Below, one piece after another: positions 1 to 8,858 of a stretch of 64,000 nt of DNA. The notes beneath the pieces are model-generated. The model saw only the letters and a list, made by a program, of their open reading frames with translations, was not told the DNA's origin and did no database searches. Position numbers and translations under genes: made by a program. Source of the stretch: Amphritea balenae (GTDB taxonomy: Bacteria; Pseudomonadota; Gammaproteobacteria; Pseudomonadales; Balneatricaceae). The stretch's first letter is position 1, and every line of letters begins with the position of its first letter. The stretch is from contig NZ_RQXV01000005.1 in NCBI RefSeq assembly GCF_003858655.1, positions 62,001 to 126,000 of the forward strand. Direction: 5' to 3'.

Positions 1-474
1 ATGGTCCATGCCGGTATTCCACCTCAATGGTCGGTAAAAAAGGCTCATAAACGAGCCCGTGAAGTTGAAACTATTATCCAGAGCACACTGGCAAAAGAGT
101 TTTACCGCCATATGTATGGCAACTTGCCGGCAACCTGGTCGGGTAAACTAGAAGGCTGGGATCGATTACGCGCCATTACCAACTATTTTACCCGTATGCG
201 TTTTTGTGACAGTAGTGGCAAGCTGGATCTGGCAGTAAAGAGTGGCTTATCTTCGCAACCTGAAGGTTTTGCTCCCTGGTTCAGTCATCAGGGAAAAATA
301 CTCGACCACCACAAAATAATATTTGGTCACTGGGCAGCACTGGAAGGTATAGCCGACCGGGACAACGTTTTTGCACTGGATACCGGTTGTGTCTGGGGCG
401 ATCGCCTGACGGCACTTCGACTTGAAGACCAAACTCTATACTCAGTAAAAAGTAATAAAAGGTATGGCCGCTAA
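1..474 (+). CDS. apaH: Diadenosine tetraphosphatase ApaH, C-terminal part (5' end outside window)
   Basis: This is the C-terminal part of the symmetrical bis(5'-nucleosyl)-tetraphosphatase, which splits Ap4A into two ADP. The window starts inside the gene: the first ATG is an internal methionine in the conserved block MVHAGIPPQW, which lies roughly in the middle of full-length ApaH. The C-terminal signature DTGCVWGDRLTALRLED, containing metallophosphatase residues, is present, so the missing part is the N-terminal metal-binding half. The stop codon overlaps the glpE start by one base (TAATG), so the two genes are co-transcribed. ApaH next to glpE and cca is a common gammaproteobacterial arrangement. 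Confidence 0.95.
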   Translation: MVHAGIPPQWSVKKAHKRAREVETIIQSTLAKEFYRHMYGNLPATWSGKLEGWDRLRAITNYFTRMRFCDSSGKLDLAVKSGLSSQPEGFAPWFSHQGKILDHHKIIFGHWAALEGIADRDNVFALDTGCVWGDRLTALRLEDQTLYSVKSNKRYGR

Positions 475-794
475 TGGATAACTTTGAATGCATTAACATT
501 AAACAGGCTGAGCAACTCATTGCCGACGGTGCTATCATCGCTGATATCCGTGATCAACAAAGTTATCAACAAAACCATATAACAGATGCTATTCACCTCT
601 CCAACGAGAACCTGCACACCTTCATTCAGGAGGCAGACCTGGATGCTCCGTTAATCGTATGCTGCTATCACGGTTTTAGTAGTCAGTCTGCGGCTGGAAT
701 CCTGATTCAACAAGGCTTTGAGCAGGTATACAGTCTGGATGGTGGCTTCGAGATGTGGCAGGCCACCCGCCCGGACCAGTGCAGCAGTAGTTAG
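474..794 (+). CDS. glpE: Thiosulfate sulfurtransferase GlpE (single-domain rhodanese)
   Basis: A 106-residue single rhodanese domain that moves a sulfane sulfur from thiosulfate to cyanide or thiol acceptors such as thioredoxin in the cytoplasm. It starts MDNFECINI, close to the E. coli GlpE start, and has the catalytic loop CCYHGFSSQSA with the active cysteine at about residue 64, then the SLDGGFEMW block typical of the C-terminus. Length matches GlpE. It overlaps apaH by one base and is followed after 6 bp by cca, so it sits inside one operon. Confidence 0.93.
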   Translation: MDNFECINIKQAEQLIADGAIIADIRDQQSYQQNHITDAIHLSNENLHTFIQEADLDAPLIVCCYHGFSSQSAAGILIQQGFEQVYSLDGGFEMWQATRPDQCSSS

Positions 795-800
795 TAACCC

Positions 801-1922
801 ATGGAAATCTATCTGGTAGGCGGCGCAGTCCGGGATACGTTACTCAACTATCCTGTTTATGATCGCGACTGGGTAGTTGTGGGGGCAACCCCTGAACAGA
901 TGCTGCAACAGGGTTATAAGCCAGTAGGTAAGGATTTTCCGGTCTTTATACACCCTGATAGCGGTGAAGAATATGCGTTAGCCAGAACAGAACGTAAGTC
1001 GGGCAAAGGCTATACCGGCTTTCAGTATCACGCCAGCCCTGATGTCACCCTGGAACAGGACCTAATTCGCCGCGATCTCACTATCAATGCCATGGCCATG
1101 GCTGCCGATAAAATGATTATCGACCCCTATGACGGCCAGACAGATCTACATCACAAGATTCTACGCCATGTTTCCCCCGCTTTCGCCGAAGACCCGCTAC
1201 GGGTACTAAGAGTCGCCCGCTTTCTGGCCCGCTATCATGAGCTTGGTTTTACTATCGCGCCGGAAACACTCCAGCTAATGGCAAAGCTCTCTGACAGTGA
1301 TGAGCTTGAGCACCTGACGTCGGAACGAATCTGGCAAGAATTCCAGCGCGCCATGACTGAAACTTCGCCGGATCAGTTCCTACTGAGTCTTGAACAATGC
1401 GGCGCTCTAAAGAAGTTATTCCCTGAGCTTGGACAAACAGTAAGTGATGCAAAAACCCTGACAGCTCTTCAGCAACCGAGCGGTGCAGAAATTCGCTTTG
1501 CTCTGCTGATGCACAGAACCTTTGCTGACAAGCCAGTTAGCGAACGGGCCTCTGCTGTCACCTCATTCTGCCGACAATATCGCACACCTAACTCCTTTCG
1601 AGATCTCGGTTTGCAGCTCAGTTGTCAGGCAGATCAGCTGATCGGGTTTGCCACACTCAGTGCCAGTCAGCGGTTACAACTACTAAAGGACCTGGACCTG
1701 ATACGTCGCCCAGCTAAGCTCAGCCCTCTGATTCAGGCCTGCAAAATCCTTACCGGCAAAGCTCTTCCGGCTGAGACGATGATTCCTGAGTTACTTAAAG
1801 CCCTTCAAGCGATCAGCCCCAAAAAAATGATGTTAAAAGGCTATCAGGGAAAAGCCCTGGGTCAGGCCATTACTGAGGCTCAAACTGCCATATGCCAACA
1901 GCAGATAGACGGAGCTCTCTGA
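801..1922 (+). CDS. cca: CCA tRNA nucleotidyltransferase (no C-terminal HD domain)
   Basis: Adds or repairs the 3'-terminal CCA of tRNAs using CTP and ATP. The class II nucleotidyltransferase signature is at the N-terminus (LVGGAVRD, then DRDWVVVG with the metal-binding acidic residues), followed by RRDLTINAMA (about 90-99) and the EDPLRVLRVARFLARY block (about 132-147). At 373 residues it is shorter than the E. coli enzyme of about 412, and I see no HD phosphohydrolase motif in the C-terminal part, so it looks like the HD-less subtype. Its stop overlaps the start of the pteridine reductase gene (TGATG). It lies in the same window as a tRNA-derived repeat array bearing CCA and CCA-less 3' ends, though no functional link is shown. 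Confidence 0.95.
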   Translation: MEIYLVGGAVRDTLLNYPVYDRDWVVVGATPEQMLQQGYKPVGKDFPVFIHPDSGEEYALARTERKSGKGYTGFQYHASPDVTLEQDLIRRDLTINAMAMAADKMIIDPYDGQTDLHHKILRHVSPAFAEDPLRVLRVARFLARYHELGFTIAPETLQLMAKLSDSDELEHLTSERIWQEFQRAMTETSPDQFLLSLEQCGALKKLFPELGQTVSDAKTLTALQQPSGAEIRFALLMHRTFADKPVSERASAVTSFCRQYRTPNSFRDLGLQLSCQADQLIGFATLSASQRLQLLKDLDLIRRPAKLSPLIQACKILTGKALPAETMIPELLKALQAISPKKMMLKGYQGKALGQAITEAQTAICQQQIDGAL

Positions 1923-2662
1923 TGACTGCACCTGTCGCATTAGTTACAGGCGCAGCCCGACGAATTGGCGCATCTATTGCCCGCCTGCTACATAAGCAGG
2001 GCTACCAGATTATTATTCATCACAATCGCTCAACCGAAGCGGCTAACCTATTAGTAACTGAACTCAACCAGATCAGAGCAACGAGTGCTATAAGCCTTCA
2101 GGCCGATCTGAATAACCACACAGAAGTACAACAACTGTCGGACCAGGCGCTGAACTGGCAGGGCAAAGTAGACTTACTGGTTAACAACGCCTCATCGTTT
2201 TACCCTACACCAGTGGAACAGAGCAGTGAAAATCAATGGGAAGATCTGCTGAACAGCAACCTTAAAGCAGCTTATTTCCTGTCAGCACGCTTATCTGCAA
2301 GCCTGAAACAACATCAGGGCTGCATTATTAATCTGATCGATATTCACGCTCAACGAGGCCTACCTGACTACCCTATTTACTCGATAGCTAAAGCAGGACT
2401 ACAGATGATGACCCTAAGCCTGGCCAAAGAACTGGCACCGAGCGTAAGAGTTAATGGTGTTTCTCCCGGACCGATTCTGTGGCCGGAAGCAGAAGCTGCT
2501 ATCAATAATAATGAAAAGAACGCCATCATTGAAAAGACGTTACTAAAACGAACAGGGTGCCCCGAAGACATAGCTGAGGCGGTACTTTTTCTGGCACAGC
2601 AACAATTTATTACCGGCCAGATCCTAGCGGTAGATGGTGGGAAATCATTGTTCAGTCATTAA
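1922..2662 (+). CDS. Pteridine reductase (PTR1/FolM-like short-chain dehydrogenase)
   Basis: A 246-residue short-chain dehydrogenase/reductase. The nucleotide-binding motif is TGAARRIG, which fits the TGxxxRxG form typical of pteridine reductases rather than the ordinary TGxxxGxG. The catalytic region has the NNASSF turn and YSIAKAG (Tyr-x3-Lys), and the C-terminus has the usual ITGQILAVDGG. I chose the ATG at 1922, which overlaps the cca stop and has GGAG about 8 bp upstream; an ATG at 1892 would add ten residues inside cca. The family makes tetrahydro- from dihydropterins or folates, in keeping with folB and folK 3 kb away. Whether it acts as a back-up dihydrofolate reductase is inference. 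Confidence 0.88.
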   Translation: MTAPVALVTGAARRIGASIARLLHKQGYQIIIHHNRSTEAANLLVTELNQIRATSAISLQADLNNHTEVQQLSDQALNWQGKVDLLVNNASSFYPTPVEQSSENQWEDLLNSNLKAAYFLSARLSASLKQHQGCIINLIDIHAQRGLPDYPIYSIAKAGLQMMTLSLAKELAPSVRVNGVSPGPILWPEAEAAINNNEKNAIIEKTLLKRTGCPEDIAEAVLFLAQQQFITGQILAVDGGKSLFSH

Positions 2663-2699
2663 CAAGTCTATGGTCCTTTTTGAATAAACGATCTTTTAA

Positions 2700-2723
2700 A
2701 ATTAACTGTGCTTTGAGTTAATT
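2700..2723. terminator. Possible bidirectional hairpin between convergent genes
   Basis: AATTAACT (2700-2707) and AGTTAATT (2716-2723) can form an 8-bp stem with an 8-base loop. It lies between the convergent pteridine reductase and M48 protease genes and overlaps the protease stop codon. The stem is A/T-rich and there is no long T-tract on either side, so a terminator role is only possible. Confidence 0.3.
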
Positions 2724-4610
2724 ATCCAATCCGATTAACGGGCTTTCCATCACGGCGGCAATAGCAGTCAGTAACTCTCTTTCAACAGCAACAACTTTTC
2801 CATCATGCTGTACCAGTGCGATTAAGCCTCTTAACATTCGCTGCTTTACATAAGGTGTAGCAAGGGACAATTCAGATACCGCTCCGGAAAATGCGTCACG
2901 CTGACATTCAGCTTCTGGCAGCAATCTCAGGTTATATAACCCCGTCGTCCCAGCCCCCCGATTAAACGCTTTATCCGCAGCCACTTCATCATCACTACCG
3001 TAATGGGCAAGAGTAGACAGCACTATCTGATAAGCAGCGCTTAACTGTGACAGATCAGAATAACGATTTTCTCTGATACGGAGTAAGCCAAAATGAGCAT
3101 CGCAGAAACGACTAACCAACTGATACAAAACCCACTCAAACAGATCAATCCGCTGATCCGCACGCACCACCTTTATCAACAGCCGTTTAAAGGCTTTATA
3201 TTGAGTCTGGGATTGTGTTTTTAGCGCAGGTAGCGATAGTTCAATTAATGACAAATACTCCTCGCGAGGCAGCTCTGCTAAATGCTGGTCACAACGATCT
3301 AAGCGCTCAACCATCGTTTGATCCTGCTGCCGGATCATCGCCACTTGCCTGGATCTTATCTCTGGCTCAGAATCCAACAATAATCCCAGTAATAATATCC
3401 GTGCATCATAAGGGTCACGAGCCATATCGCTCAGAACAGTACCGCAGTAAAGAGCCTGATCCTCAGGCACTGCAGAGCCCGCCAGGTAATCCTTCTCAGT
3501 CAGCAACTCTGCGGTTGCCAACGTTCCGATAAGACTATCAATTATCTTTTGATCCGGCTTTTGATCAATTTCTGGCAATACCGGCGCCGATACCGGTTCA
3601 AGGTAAGCGCCATCCCAACGCGGATCGATACGACGAATTCTAATTTCAAGAGGCGGATGGGTAGACCACCAGCGGGCAGGAGATACAGCAGAAAAAAACA
3701 GATGACTGGCTTCCTCACTTCCGGGATGGTTTACATACCCCATAAACCGGGTACCACCTATCACCTTAAGGGCGTCGGCAATGCCTTCCGGGTTACGGGT
3801 AAACTGCACCGCCGAAGCATCGGCCAGAAATTCCCGCTGTCGGCTGACAGCCGCCTTAATCAGATTACCCAGTAATACACCACACCATCCGATGATGATT
3901 AACCCCAAACCCAGCAGTACTAACGAGCCCCGGCTCGAGCTTTTTGACTTAGTTCCATCAACCCACCAACTGGTCCGGCTGCTGGCAAAGCTGCGTCCTA
4001 ATTCACCAAAAAAAATCATGCCGTGTAGAATGACTATCATCCGCATATTCAAACGCATGTCGCCATTTAGAATATGACTAAATTCGTGGGCGATAACGCC
4101 CTGCAACTGATCCCGACTGAGACCCTCAATTGCCCCCCGGGTGACACAGATTGCCGCGTCCTTTAATCCCAGACCAGCCGCAAACGCATTGATGCCTGCC
4201 TCACTGCGCATGACATAGACCGGCGGCACCGGCACACCAGCCGCCAACGACATCTCTTCAACAATGTTAAGCAGACGCCGCTCTGAATCGCGACTAGTAC
4301 TATGCAAGATCTGATCACCGCCCATCAGCTCTGCAACCGCACCGCCGCCCTGCTTTACATCCTGCCACTTGAGCCAGGCAGCAAACAGCAACAGCACAGC
4401 AATACCCGCACCCACTGCGAATAAGCGCTGCCAGCTAAGATAATCAAGAAAGATACGGTCAGCCATCGCCAACGGATCGTCATTGACCCACAAGTACCAG
4501 GCAAACAACAGATTGATTAAAACAACCAGAGCGATATTCAGAATTAAAAAGAGCAATAGAAGAAGTTTACTGCTCTTTCTGGCCCGATCCTGAGCCGTGT
4601 AGAAGTTCAT
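2718..4610 (-). CDS. M48 family zinc metalloprotease, membrane-bound (HtpX/Ste24-like)
   Basis: A 630-residue membrane protease. Two N-terminal membrane segments lie at about residues 15-40 and 60-82. The zinc-binding HExxH appears as VIAHEFSHILNGD (about residues 172-184), the downstream glutamate ligand is in REFLADASAVQF, and another hydrophobic pair lies between them. The C-terminal half (about 340-630) is a long cytoplasmic-looking helical region well beyond the roughly 290 residues of HtpX. It is followed upstream on the same strand by lemA with a 32-bp gap, a pairing seen in many bacteria. A role in membrane or envelope protein quality control is inferred from the family; the substrate is unknown. 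Confidence 0.88.
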   Translation of the reverse strand: MNFYTAQDRARKSSKLLLLLFLILNIALVVLINLLFAWYLWVNDDPLAMADRIFLDYLSWQRLFAVGAGIAVLLLFAAWLKWQDVKQGGGAVAELMGGDQILHSTSRDSERRLLNIVEEMSLAAGVPVPPVYVMRSEAGINAFAAGLGLKDAAICVTRGAIEGLSRDQLQGVIAHEFSHILNGDMRLNMRMIVILHGMIFFGELGRSFASSRTSWWVDGTKSKSSSRGSLVLLGLGLIIIGWCGVLLGNLIKAAVSRQREFLADASAVQFTRNPEGIADALKVIGGTRFMGYVNHPGSEEASHLFFSAVSPARWWSTHPPLEIRIRRIDPRWDGAYLEPVSAPVLPEIDQKPDQKIIDSLIGTLATAELLTEKDYLAGSAVPEDQALYCGTVLSDMARDPYDARILLLGLLLDSEPEIRSRQVAMIRQQDQTMVERLDRCDQHLAELPREEYLSLIELSLPALKTQSQTQYKAFKRLLIKVVRADQRIDLFEWVLYQLVSRFCDAHFGLLRIRENRYSDLSQLSAAYQIVLSTLAHYGSDDEVAADKAFNRGAGTTGLYNLRLLPEAECQRDAFSGAVSELSLATPYVKQRMLRGLIALVQHDGKVVAVERELLTAIAAVMESPLIGLDN

Positions 4611-4642
4611 CGCAAGATTAGCCTCAGATACTAACCAGAAGC

Positions 4643-5242
4643 TTACTTAAAGCTGACCACAGGTGCAGCTTCAAGTGCTTCACGATCGGCAAATTCGAGC
4701 AATGATGCATCAATGCTATGACCAAATACACCCGCTAACATGACCGGAGGGAAGCTTTGCTTGTAACCGTTATATTCCGTTACCGCATCATTGAACCCCT
4801 GACGTGAAAACGCCACTCGATTCTCAGTTGAGGTCAACTCTTCACTTAACTGACGCATATTCGAATCAGCTTTTAGCTCCGGATAGTCTTCCACTACCAG
4901 ACTCAGTTTACCCAAAGCCCCCTGCAGCCCACCTTCAGCCTGGGCTAGTTGCGCCATCGCCTGAGCACTGGCAGGGTTAGCCGATGCAGCTTTAAGTCCT
5001 GCCATCGCTTCATTTCTGGCAGCAATGACCGCTTCCAGCGTCTCTCGCTCATGACTCAGATAAGCTTTCGCTGTTTCAACCAGGTTGGGTATCAGGTCAT
5101 AACGCCGCTTTAGTTGAACATCAATCTGAGCAAAGGCATTTTGATATCGATTCTTCAACGCCACCAGCCGGTTATACAACGCTACTACGTACAACAACAG
5201 CGCTATAATAACTACCACAAGAACGGTAGTGCCGATATCCAT
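4643..5242 (-). CDS. lemA: LemA family protein
   Basis: A 199-residue protein with one N-terminal membrane helix (about residues 6-24) and a predicted helical cytoplasmic or periplasmic domain. The family signature follows the helix: YNRLVALKNRYQNAFAQIDV, then the RRYDLIPNLVETAKAYL block. The start has a strong AGGAG ribosome site. It is the first gene of the lemA-M48 protease pair. LemA proteins are often coupled with M48 proteases, but their biochemical role is not established. Confidence 0.92.
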   Translation of the reverse strand: MDIGTTVLVVVIIALLLYVVALYNRLVALKNRYQNAFAQIDVQLKRRYDLIPNLVETAKAYLSHERETLEAVIAARNEAMAGLKAASANPASAQAMAQLAQAEGGLQGALGKLSLVVEDYPELKADSNMRQLSEELTSTENRVAFSRQGFNDAVTEYNGYKQSFPPVMLAGVFGHSIDASLLEFADREALEAAPVVSFK

Positions 5243-5362
5243 ATTGTTACTCCTGCTTATCTAAAATTAAAAAGCTAAAACTAAAATATTGAAACTAAAA
5301 ACTAAGGCCACTTGAAACGAAACACATCAGAAGCAACAACTACTTTCCATAGGAAAACTCGA

Positions 5363-5872
5363 TTACGCAGATAGATCCCGTTCCTGCCATTCAAAAGCGA
5401 TACGTTCCAACTGCTGCTTGTCTTTATCAAAATCTAACCACAACTGCTGATAGGTTTCCGCCAGAACCGGATGACGTTCCTTAGGCGCAAGGTCAGCCAA
5501 CGGCTGTAAGACAAAGGCGTTTTCAGTAATTTCACCCCGTGGCAGCGTCACACCCTCGATTTCACCGATCAGTGCATCATATGTCAGAATATCAATATCG
5601 AGAGTACGACCACTGAATTTCGGATCTTTACGACAGCGCCCGTTATCGTCTTCAATCTTTTTAAGTGTCCGGCTTAACTCCCCCACTTCAAGATCTGTCT
5701 CGAATACCGCGACCAGATTAAAGAAGTTATCCCCGCTAAACCCTACCGCTTCACTCTCATAAACCGGTGATAATTCAAGCTTTTCAAAGCGTTGCTGCAG
5801 AGCATCCAGGCCACGCCCAATATAAACTTCACGATCTGTATTACTACCAATACTAACAAATACACGAGCCAT
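5363..5872 (-). CDS. folK: HPPK: 6-hydroxymethyl-7,8-dihydropterin pyrophosphokinase
   Basis: Transfers pyrophosphate from ATP to 6-hydroxymethyl-7,8-dihydropterin in folate synthesis. The family signature is clear: GRCRKDPKFSGRTLDIDIL at about residues 78-96 holds the substrate- and Mg-binding DxD. The N-terminal VFVSIGSNTDRE and the C-terminal PRGEITENAFVLQPLADLAP blocks are also typical. At 169 residues it is normal length. Its start overlaps the folB stop, so the two consecutive pathway enzymes are translationally coupled. Confidence 0.95.
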   Translation of the reverse strand: MARVFVSIGSNTDREVYIGRGLDALQQRFEKLELSPVYESEAVGFSGDNFFNLVAVFETDLEVGELSRTLKKIEDDNGRCRKDPKFSGRTLDIDILTYDALIGEIEGVTLPRGEITENAFVLQPLADLAPKERHPVLAETYQQLWLDFDKDKQQLERIAFEWQERDLSA

Positions 5873-6228
5873 CAGAAGCGCTCTCCCCGTTCAATGATTA
5901 CACCTACGTCAGTTGCTGCAGGCACCGCACCGGGCTTACCCAGTTTTAGCTTTACCCAGCGCACCTCAAACTCATCAAGTACTATCTGAGCAATCTCTTC
6001 TGCCATAGTTTCGACCAGCTGAAACTCACTCTCTTCAATAAAACTGATTAATCGCTCTGAAACCGTCTGATAACTAACACAATTATCAATATCTTCAGTG
6101 GAGGCAGCCTGACGAATATCAGTCCCCATTTGAAGATCCAGACAAACCGTCTGTTTTATTTCGCGCTCCCAGTCGTAGATCCCGATAACGGTTTCTACCT
6201 GCATCCCCTCAATGTATACAATATCCAC
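5872..6228 (-). CDS. folB: Dihydroneopterin aldolase
   Basis: A 118-residue FolB that converts 7,8-dihydroneopterin to 6-hydroxymethyl-7,8-dihydropterin and glycolaldehyde. It has the family start DIVYIEGMQVETVIGIYDWE, the LVETMAEEIA helix with the pterin-binding glutamate, and the VKLKLGKPGAVP strand carrying the conserved lysine. Upstream of folK with a short overlap. The two genes form a folate mini-operon on the minus strand between a small secreted-protein gene and the lemA pair. Confidence 0.95.
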   Translation of the reverse strand: MDIVYIEGMQVETVIGIYDWEREIKQTVCLDLQMGTDIRQAASTEDIDNCVSYQTVSERLISFIEESEFQLVETMAEEIAQIVLDEFEVRWVKLKLGKPGAVPAATDVGVIIERGERF

Positions 6229-6282
6229 TACAAAACCTTTATAACATGAGTCAATATCGCCAGGAGAATAGAACCTGACAAC

Positions 6283-6600
6283 TTAAAAACGTTCTTTTAA
6301 TCTTCTGGCAGAACGGGTCCAGCCAGTTTTAATAATCATTGAGCCACTCAACTGAACCATCAGATAGCGACCATCCCGCTGCCATATAAGCCGTTTTGTT
6401 GAGCAATATTCTTTCTTAAGCCTGATAATTTTATTGCAGGTACGCTCACTGCGAACCCGCTTCGCTTCCCGCCCCCAGCTGGCATAAATAAGACTGATAT
6501 CATCGCCCGCCGAAGCCAGGCTACCATCATCCAATCTGATGCCCGCACTACTGTTACCGCTGATCAATAACAGCCACAACAGCATACTACAGATTCTCAT
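6283..6600 (-). CDS. Small secreted protein, DUF2845-like
   Basis: A 105-residue product with an N-terminal signal peptide (MRICSMLLWLLLISGNSSAG, cleavage likely near residue 19-20). I placed the start at 6600 because it puts a hydrophobic leader at the N-terminus and has AAAGGA about 8 bases upstream; the open frame continues to 6690 without adding anything plausible. The mature start IRLDDGSLASAGDD resembles DUF2845 periplasmic proteins (GxLVSxGD), with a basic C-terminus and two cysteines. Function unknown. The family assignment is tentative. Confidence 0.55.
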   Translation of the reverse strand: MRICSMLLWLLLISGNSSAGIRLDDGSLASAGDDISLIYASWGREAKRVRSERTCNKIIRLKKEYCSTKRLIWQRDGRYLMVQLSGSMIIKTGWTRSARRLKERF

Positions 6601-6702
6601 ATCACAGTCCTTTGTTTTAGTTTCAGCTTTCATCCTGAGCCGAAGTACGCTATACAAATCAGTAAGTTGATAACAATAACTGATCAGCAACCGGATATCA
6701 GC

Positions 6703-7293
6703 ATGCTCGGCACTGAAACGATTACAATTTTGTCAGCGGTAGCAGTCGCCTATCTGCTAGGCTCAGTACCCACTGCTATTCTGGTTTGTCACTCTATGGG
6801 GATAGCTGATCCTCGTCAACAAGGTTCTGGCAACCCTGGCACCACCAACGTACTTCGAGCAGGAAACCGCCTTGCCGCACTAATAACACTGGTTGGCGAC
6901 CTAAGCAAAGGCGCACTGTCTATTGCCATTGCCAACTGGCTGGAACTCAGCATTTATGAACAGGGGTTCGCAGGAATAGCAGCACTTGTCGGACATATCT
7001 GGTCCATATTTATGCGTTTCACTGGCGGTAAAGGTGTTGCGACAATGCTGGGGGGCTGCTTGGTTCTGGACTACCAACTAGGCCTGATTCAATGCACTGT
7101 TTGGTGTGGCCTGCTAATCTTCCGGCGCATATCTTCATTAGCAGCCATCGGCATGGCCCTGCTAAGCCCGGCTCTCTGCTGGTTGATGGTACCGCAACTA
7201 ATCATCCCGATTGGGATCATGTGCCTGATTATAATAGCGACCCACCACCAAAATATCCGCAAGCTGATGGCGGGCCATGAAAGCCCGCTATAA
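6703..7293 (+). CDS. plsY: Acyl-phosphate:glycerol-3-phosphate acyltransferase PlsY
   Basis: Inner-membrane enzyme that makes lysophosphatidic acid from acyl-phosphate and glycerol-3-phosphate, the first acylation of phospholipid synthesis. Conserved PlsY blocks are present: AYLLGSVPTAILVC, then GSGNPGTTNVLRAG, the GHIWSIFMRFTGGKGVAT block, and a late ATHHQNIRKL. About five membrane segments. I chose the ATG at 6703 (196 residues); the frame is also open from a TTG at 6667, which would add twelve polar residues not seen in E. coli PlsY. Divergent from the DUF2845-like gene and convergent with tsaD. Confidence 0.93.
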   Translation: MLGTETITILSAVAVAYLLGSVPTAILVCHSMGIADPRQQGSGNPGTTNVLRAGNRLAALITLVGDLSKGALSIAIANWLELSIYEQGFAGIAALVGHIWSIFMRFTGGKGVATMLGGCLVLDYQLGLIQCTVWCGLLIFRRISSLAAIGMALLSPALCWLMVPQLIIPIGIMCLIIIATHHQNIRKLMAGHESPL

Positions 7294-7348
7294 AAGCAGA
7301 CTACAAATACGTTTTACGCTGCTGTTAACAAATCTCTAACCCTTGAGT

Positions 7349-8383
7349 TCAAGGCTTCGTAATCGGCTCCAGCGTGTCTAATGGCCAGCGAGGCTGACAC
7401 TGAATAAACAAGTCACTACTCTGGCCCGCGGCGAGCCGCTGACAGCCTGCATAGGCAATCATTGCCCCATTATCCGTACAGAAACGAGGACGAGCATAAA
7501 ATAACTGAGCGCGCTCTTTGCTGACCATCGCTTCCAGTTTGTCCCGCAAACGCTGATTTGCACTCACTCCACCGGCGATCACTAACTGCTTAAAGCCGGT
7601 TTGCTGCAGTGCCCGCTTACATTTGATGGCCAGCGTATCAACCACCGCATCTTCAAACGCTGCCGCGATATCACGCTGATCCTTTGCTGATAACTCACCA
7701 TCAATACGCAGATCATTTGACGTATTCAGGGTATAAGTTTTCAGACCACTGAAACTCATATCCAACCCAGGGCGGTCTGTCATCGGCCGCGGAAAGCGAA
7801 AGCGAGAGCGGTCCCCTTGCTCCGCCAGACGAGCAATTTCTGGCCCTCCCGGATAACTCATACCCAACATTTTAGCCGCTTTATCAAAAGCTTCGCCTGC
7901 TGCATCATCAAGGGATTCGCCCAGCAAACTGTACTCCCCGATAGCATCAACCTGAACCAGCTGGGTATGCCCTCCGGATACCAACAGAGCCACAAAAGGA
8001 AACTCCGGAGGCTGCTCTTCTAACATTGGTGCCAGCAAGTGACCTTCCATATGATGAACACCTAATGCCGGAATCCCCCAAGCCAATGCCATCGCCCTCC
8101 CGGTAGAAGCCCCTACCATCAAAGCGCCGATCAAACCCGGACCCGCAGTATAAGCAACAGCATCCAACTGATCTGTCGTCGTATTAGCTTCAGCTAAAAC
8201 CTCTTTTACCAATGGTAGTAACTTACGCACGTGATCCCTTGAGGCCAGCTCAGGAACAACCCCTCCGTATTCAGCGTGCACCGCAATCTGACTATAAAGG
8301 GCATCACCTAACAGACCCGCCTCGCTATCATAGATAGCAACACCGGTTTCATCACAAGAGGTTTCGATTCCTAATACACGCAT
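7349..8383 (-). CDS. tsaD: tRNA N6-threonylcarbamoyladenosine transferase TsaD
   Basis: Catalytic subunit of the t6A37 tRNA modification complex (with TsaB, TsaC, TsaE). The N-terminus [19 protein letters not shown] and the metal-binding HHMEGH (about residues 110-115) are diagnostic, as are [10 protein letters not shown] and the C-terminal [13 protein letters not shown]. At 344 residues it is full length. It is divergent from rpsU, the usual neighbour in this order. Confidence 0.97.
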   Translation of the reverse strand: MRVLGIETSCDETGVAIYDSEAGLLGDALYSQIAVHAEYGGVVPELASRDHVRKLLPLVKEVLAEANTTTDQLDAVAYTAGPGLIGALMVGASTGRAMALAWGIPALGVHHMEGHLLAPMLEEQPPEFPFVALLVSGGHTQLVQVDAIGEYSLLGESLDDAAGEAFDKAAKMLGMSYPGGPEIARLAEQGDRSRFRFPRPMTDRPGLDMSFSGLKTYTLNTSNDLRIDGELSAKDQRDIAAAFEDAVVDTLAIKCKRALQQTGFKQLVIAGGVSANQRLRDKLEAMVSKERAQLFYARPRFCTDNGAMIAYAGCQRLAAGQSSDLFIQCQPRWPLDTLEPITKP

Positions 8384-8494
8384 CGGGCTTTTTTCTCATC
8401 ACTCAAATTGATACTGTACCCACGTATAATCACGCCGGGGCTCAAACTCACATCATTATCCTGCAATTTAACAATCTTTTCATCGTATTTAGGC

Positions 8495-8523
8495 TTTACA
8501 CCAAAGAATCATAAGAATAAAAT
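8495..8523 (+). promoter_or_regulatory. Sigma-70 promoter of rpsU-yqeY-dnaG
   Basis: TTTACA (8495-8500) and TAAAAT (8518-8523) are separated by 17 bp, close to the sigma-70 consensus, placing transcription start near 8530 and giving a leader of about 68 nt before rpsU. This would drive the macromolecular-synthesis operon. Confidence 0.7.
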
Positions 8524-8542
8524 ACCGGCCCTTATATTGGCC

Positions 8543-8562
8543 AACTGAGTCTAAACTCAGTT
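8543..8562 (+). promoter_or_regulatory. Hairpin in the rpsU 5' leader
   Basis: AACTGAG (8543-8549) and CTCAGTT (8556-8562) form a perfect 7-bp stem with a 6-base loop inside the predicted rpsU leader, about 35 nt before the start codon. It has no T-tract, so it is not an obvious terminator; it could be a translational control or stability element. Its function is unknown. Confidence 0.45.
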
Positions 8563-8597
8563 AACAGACATAAAAATTTCTAAAGGAAAGGTATTCT

Positions 8598-8813
8598 ATG
8601 CCAGCAGTTAAAGTTAAAGAAAACGAGCCATTTGACGTAGCTCTTCGTCGTTTCAAGCGTTCTTGCGAAAAAGCAGGTGTTCTGGCTGAAGTACGTCGTC
8701 GTGAATTCTACGAGAAGCCAACCTCTGTTCGTAAGCGTAAAGCTGCTGCCGCTGTAAAGCGTCACCTGAAGAAAGTTCAGCGCGAAAACCAGCGTCGCGT
8801 TCGTCTGTACTAA
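8598..8813 (+). CDS. rpsU: 30S ribosomal protein S21
   Basis: A 71-residue highly basic protein beginning [21 protein letters not shown] and ending in the usual [14 protein letters not shown], essentially the canonical S21. It is needed for efficient initiation on mRNAs through the 30S platform. Preceded by AAAGGAAAGG and a clear promoter with a hairpin leader. First gene of rpsU-yqeY-dnaG. Confidence 0.98.
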   Translation: MPAVKVKENEPFDVALRRFKRSCEKAGVLAEVRRREFYEKPTSVRKRKAAAAVKRHLKKVQRENQRRVRLY

Positions 8814-8858
8814 GATCTTCACTACGCATTAAACAGCCCTAACAGCCAGGAGAGCGGA

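Noticed and set aside
5243-5362. Repeated AAACTAAAA motifs between folK and lemA
   Set aside because: Short irregular A-rich repeats without a constant period; probably low complexity only.
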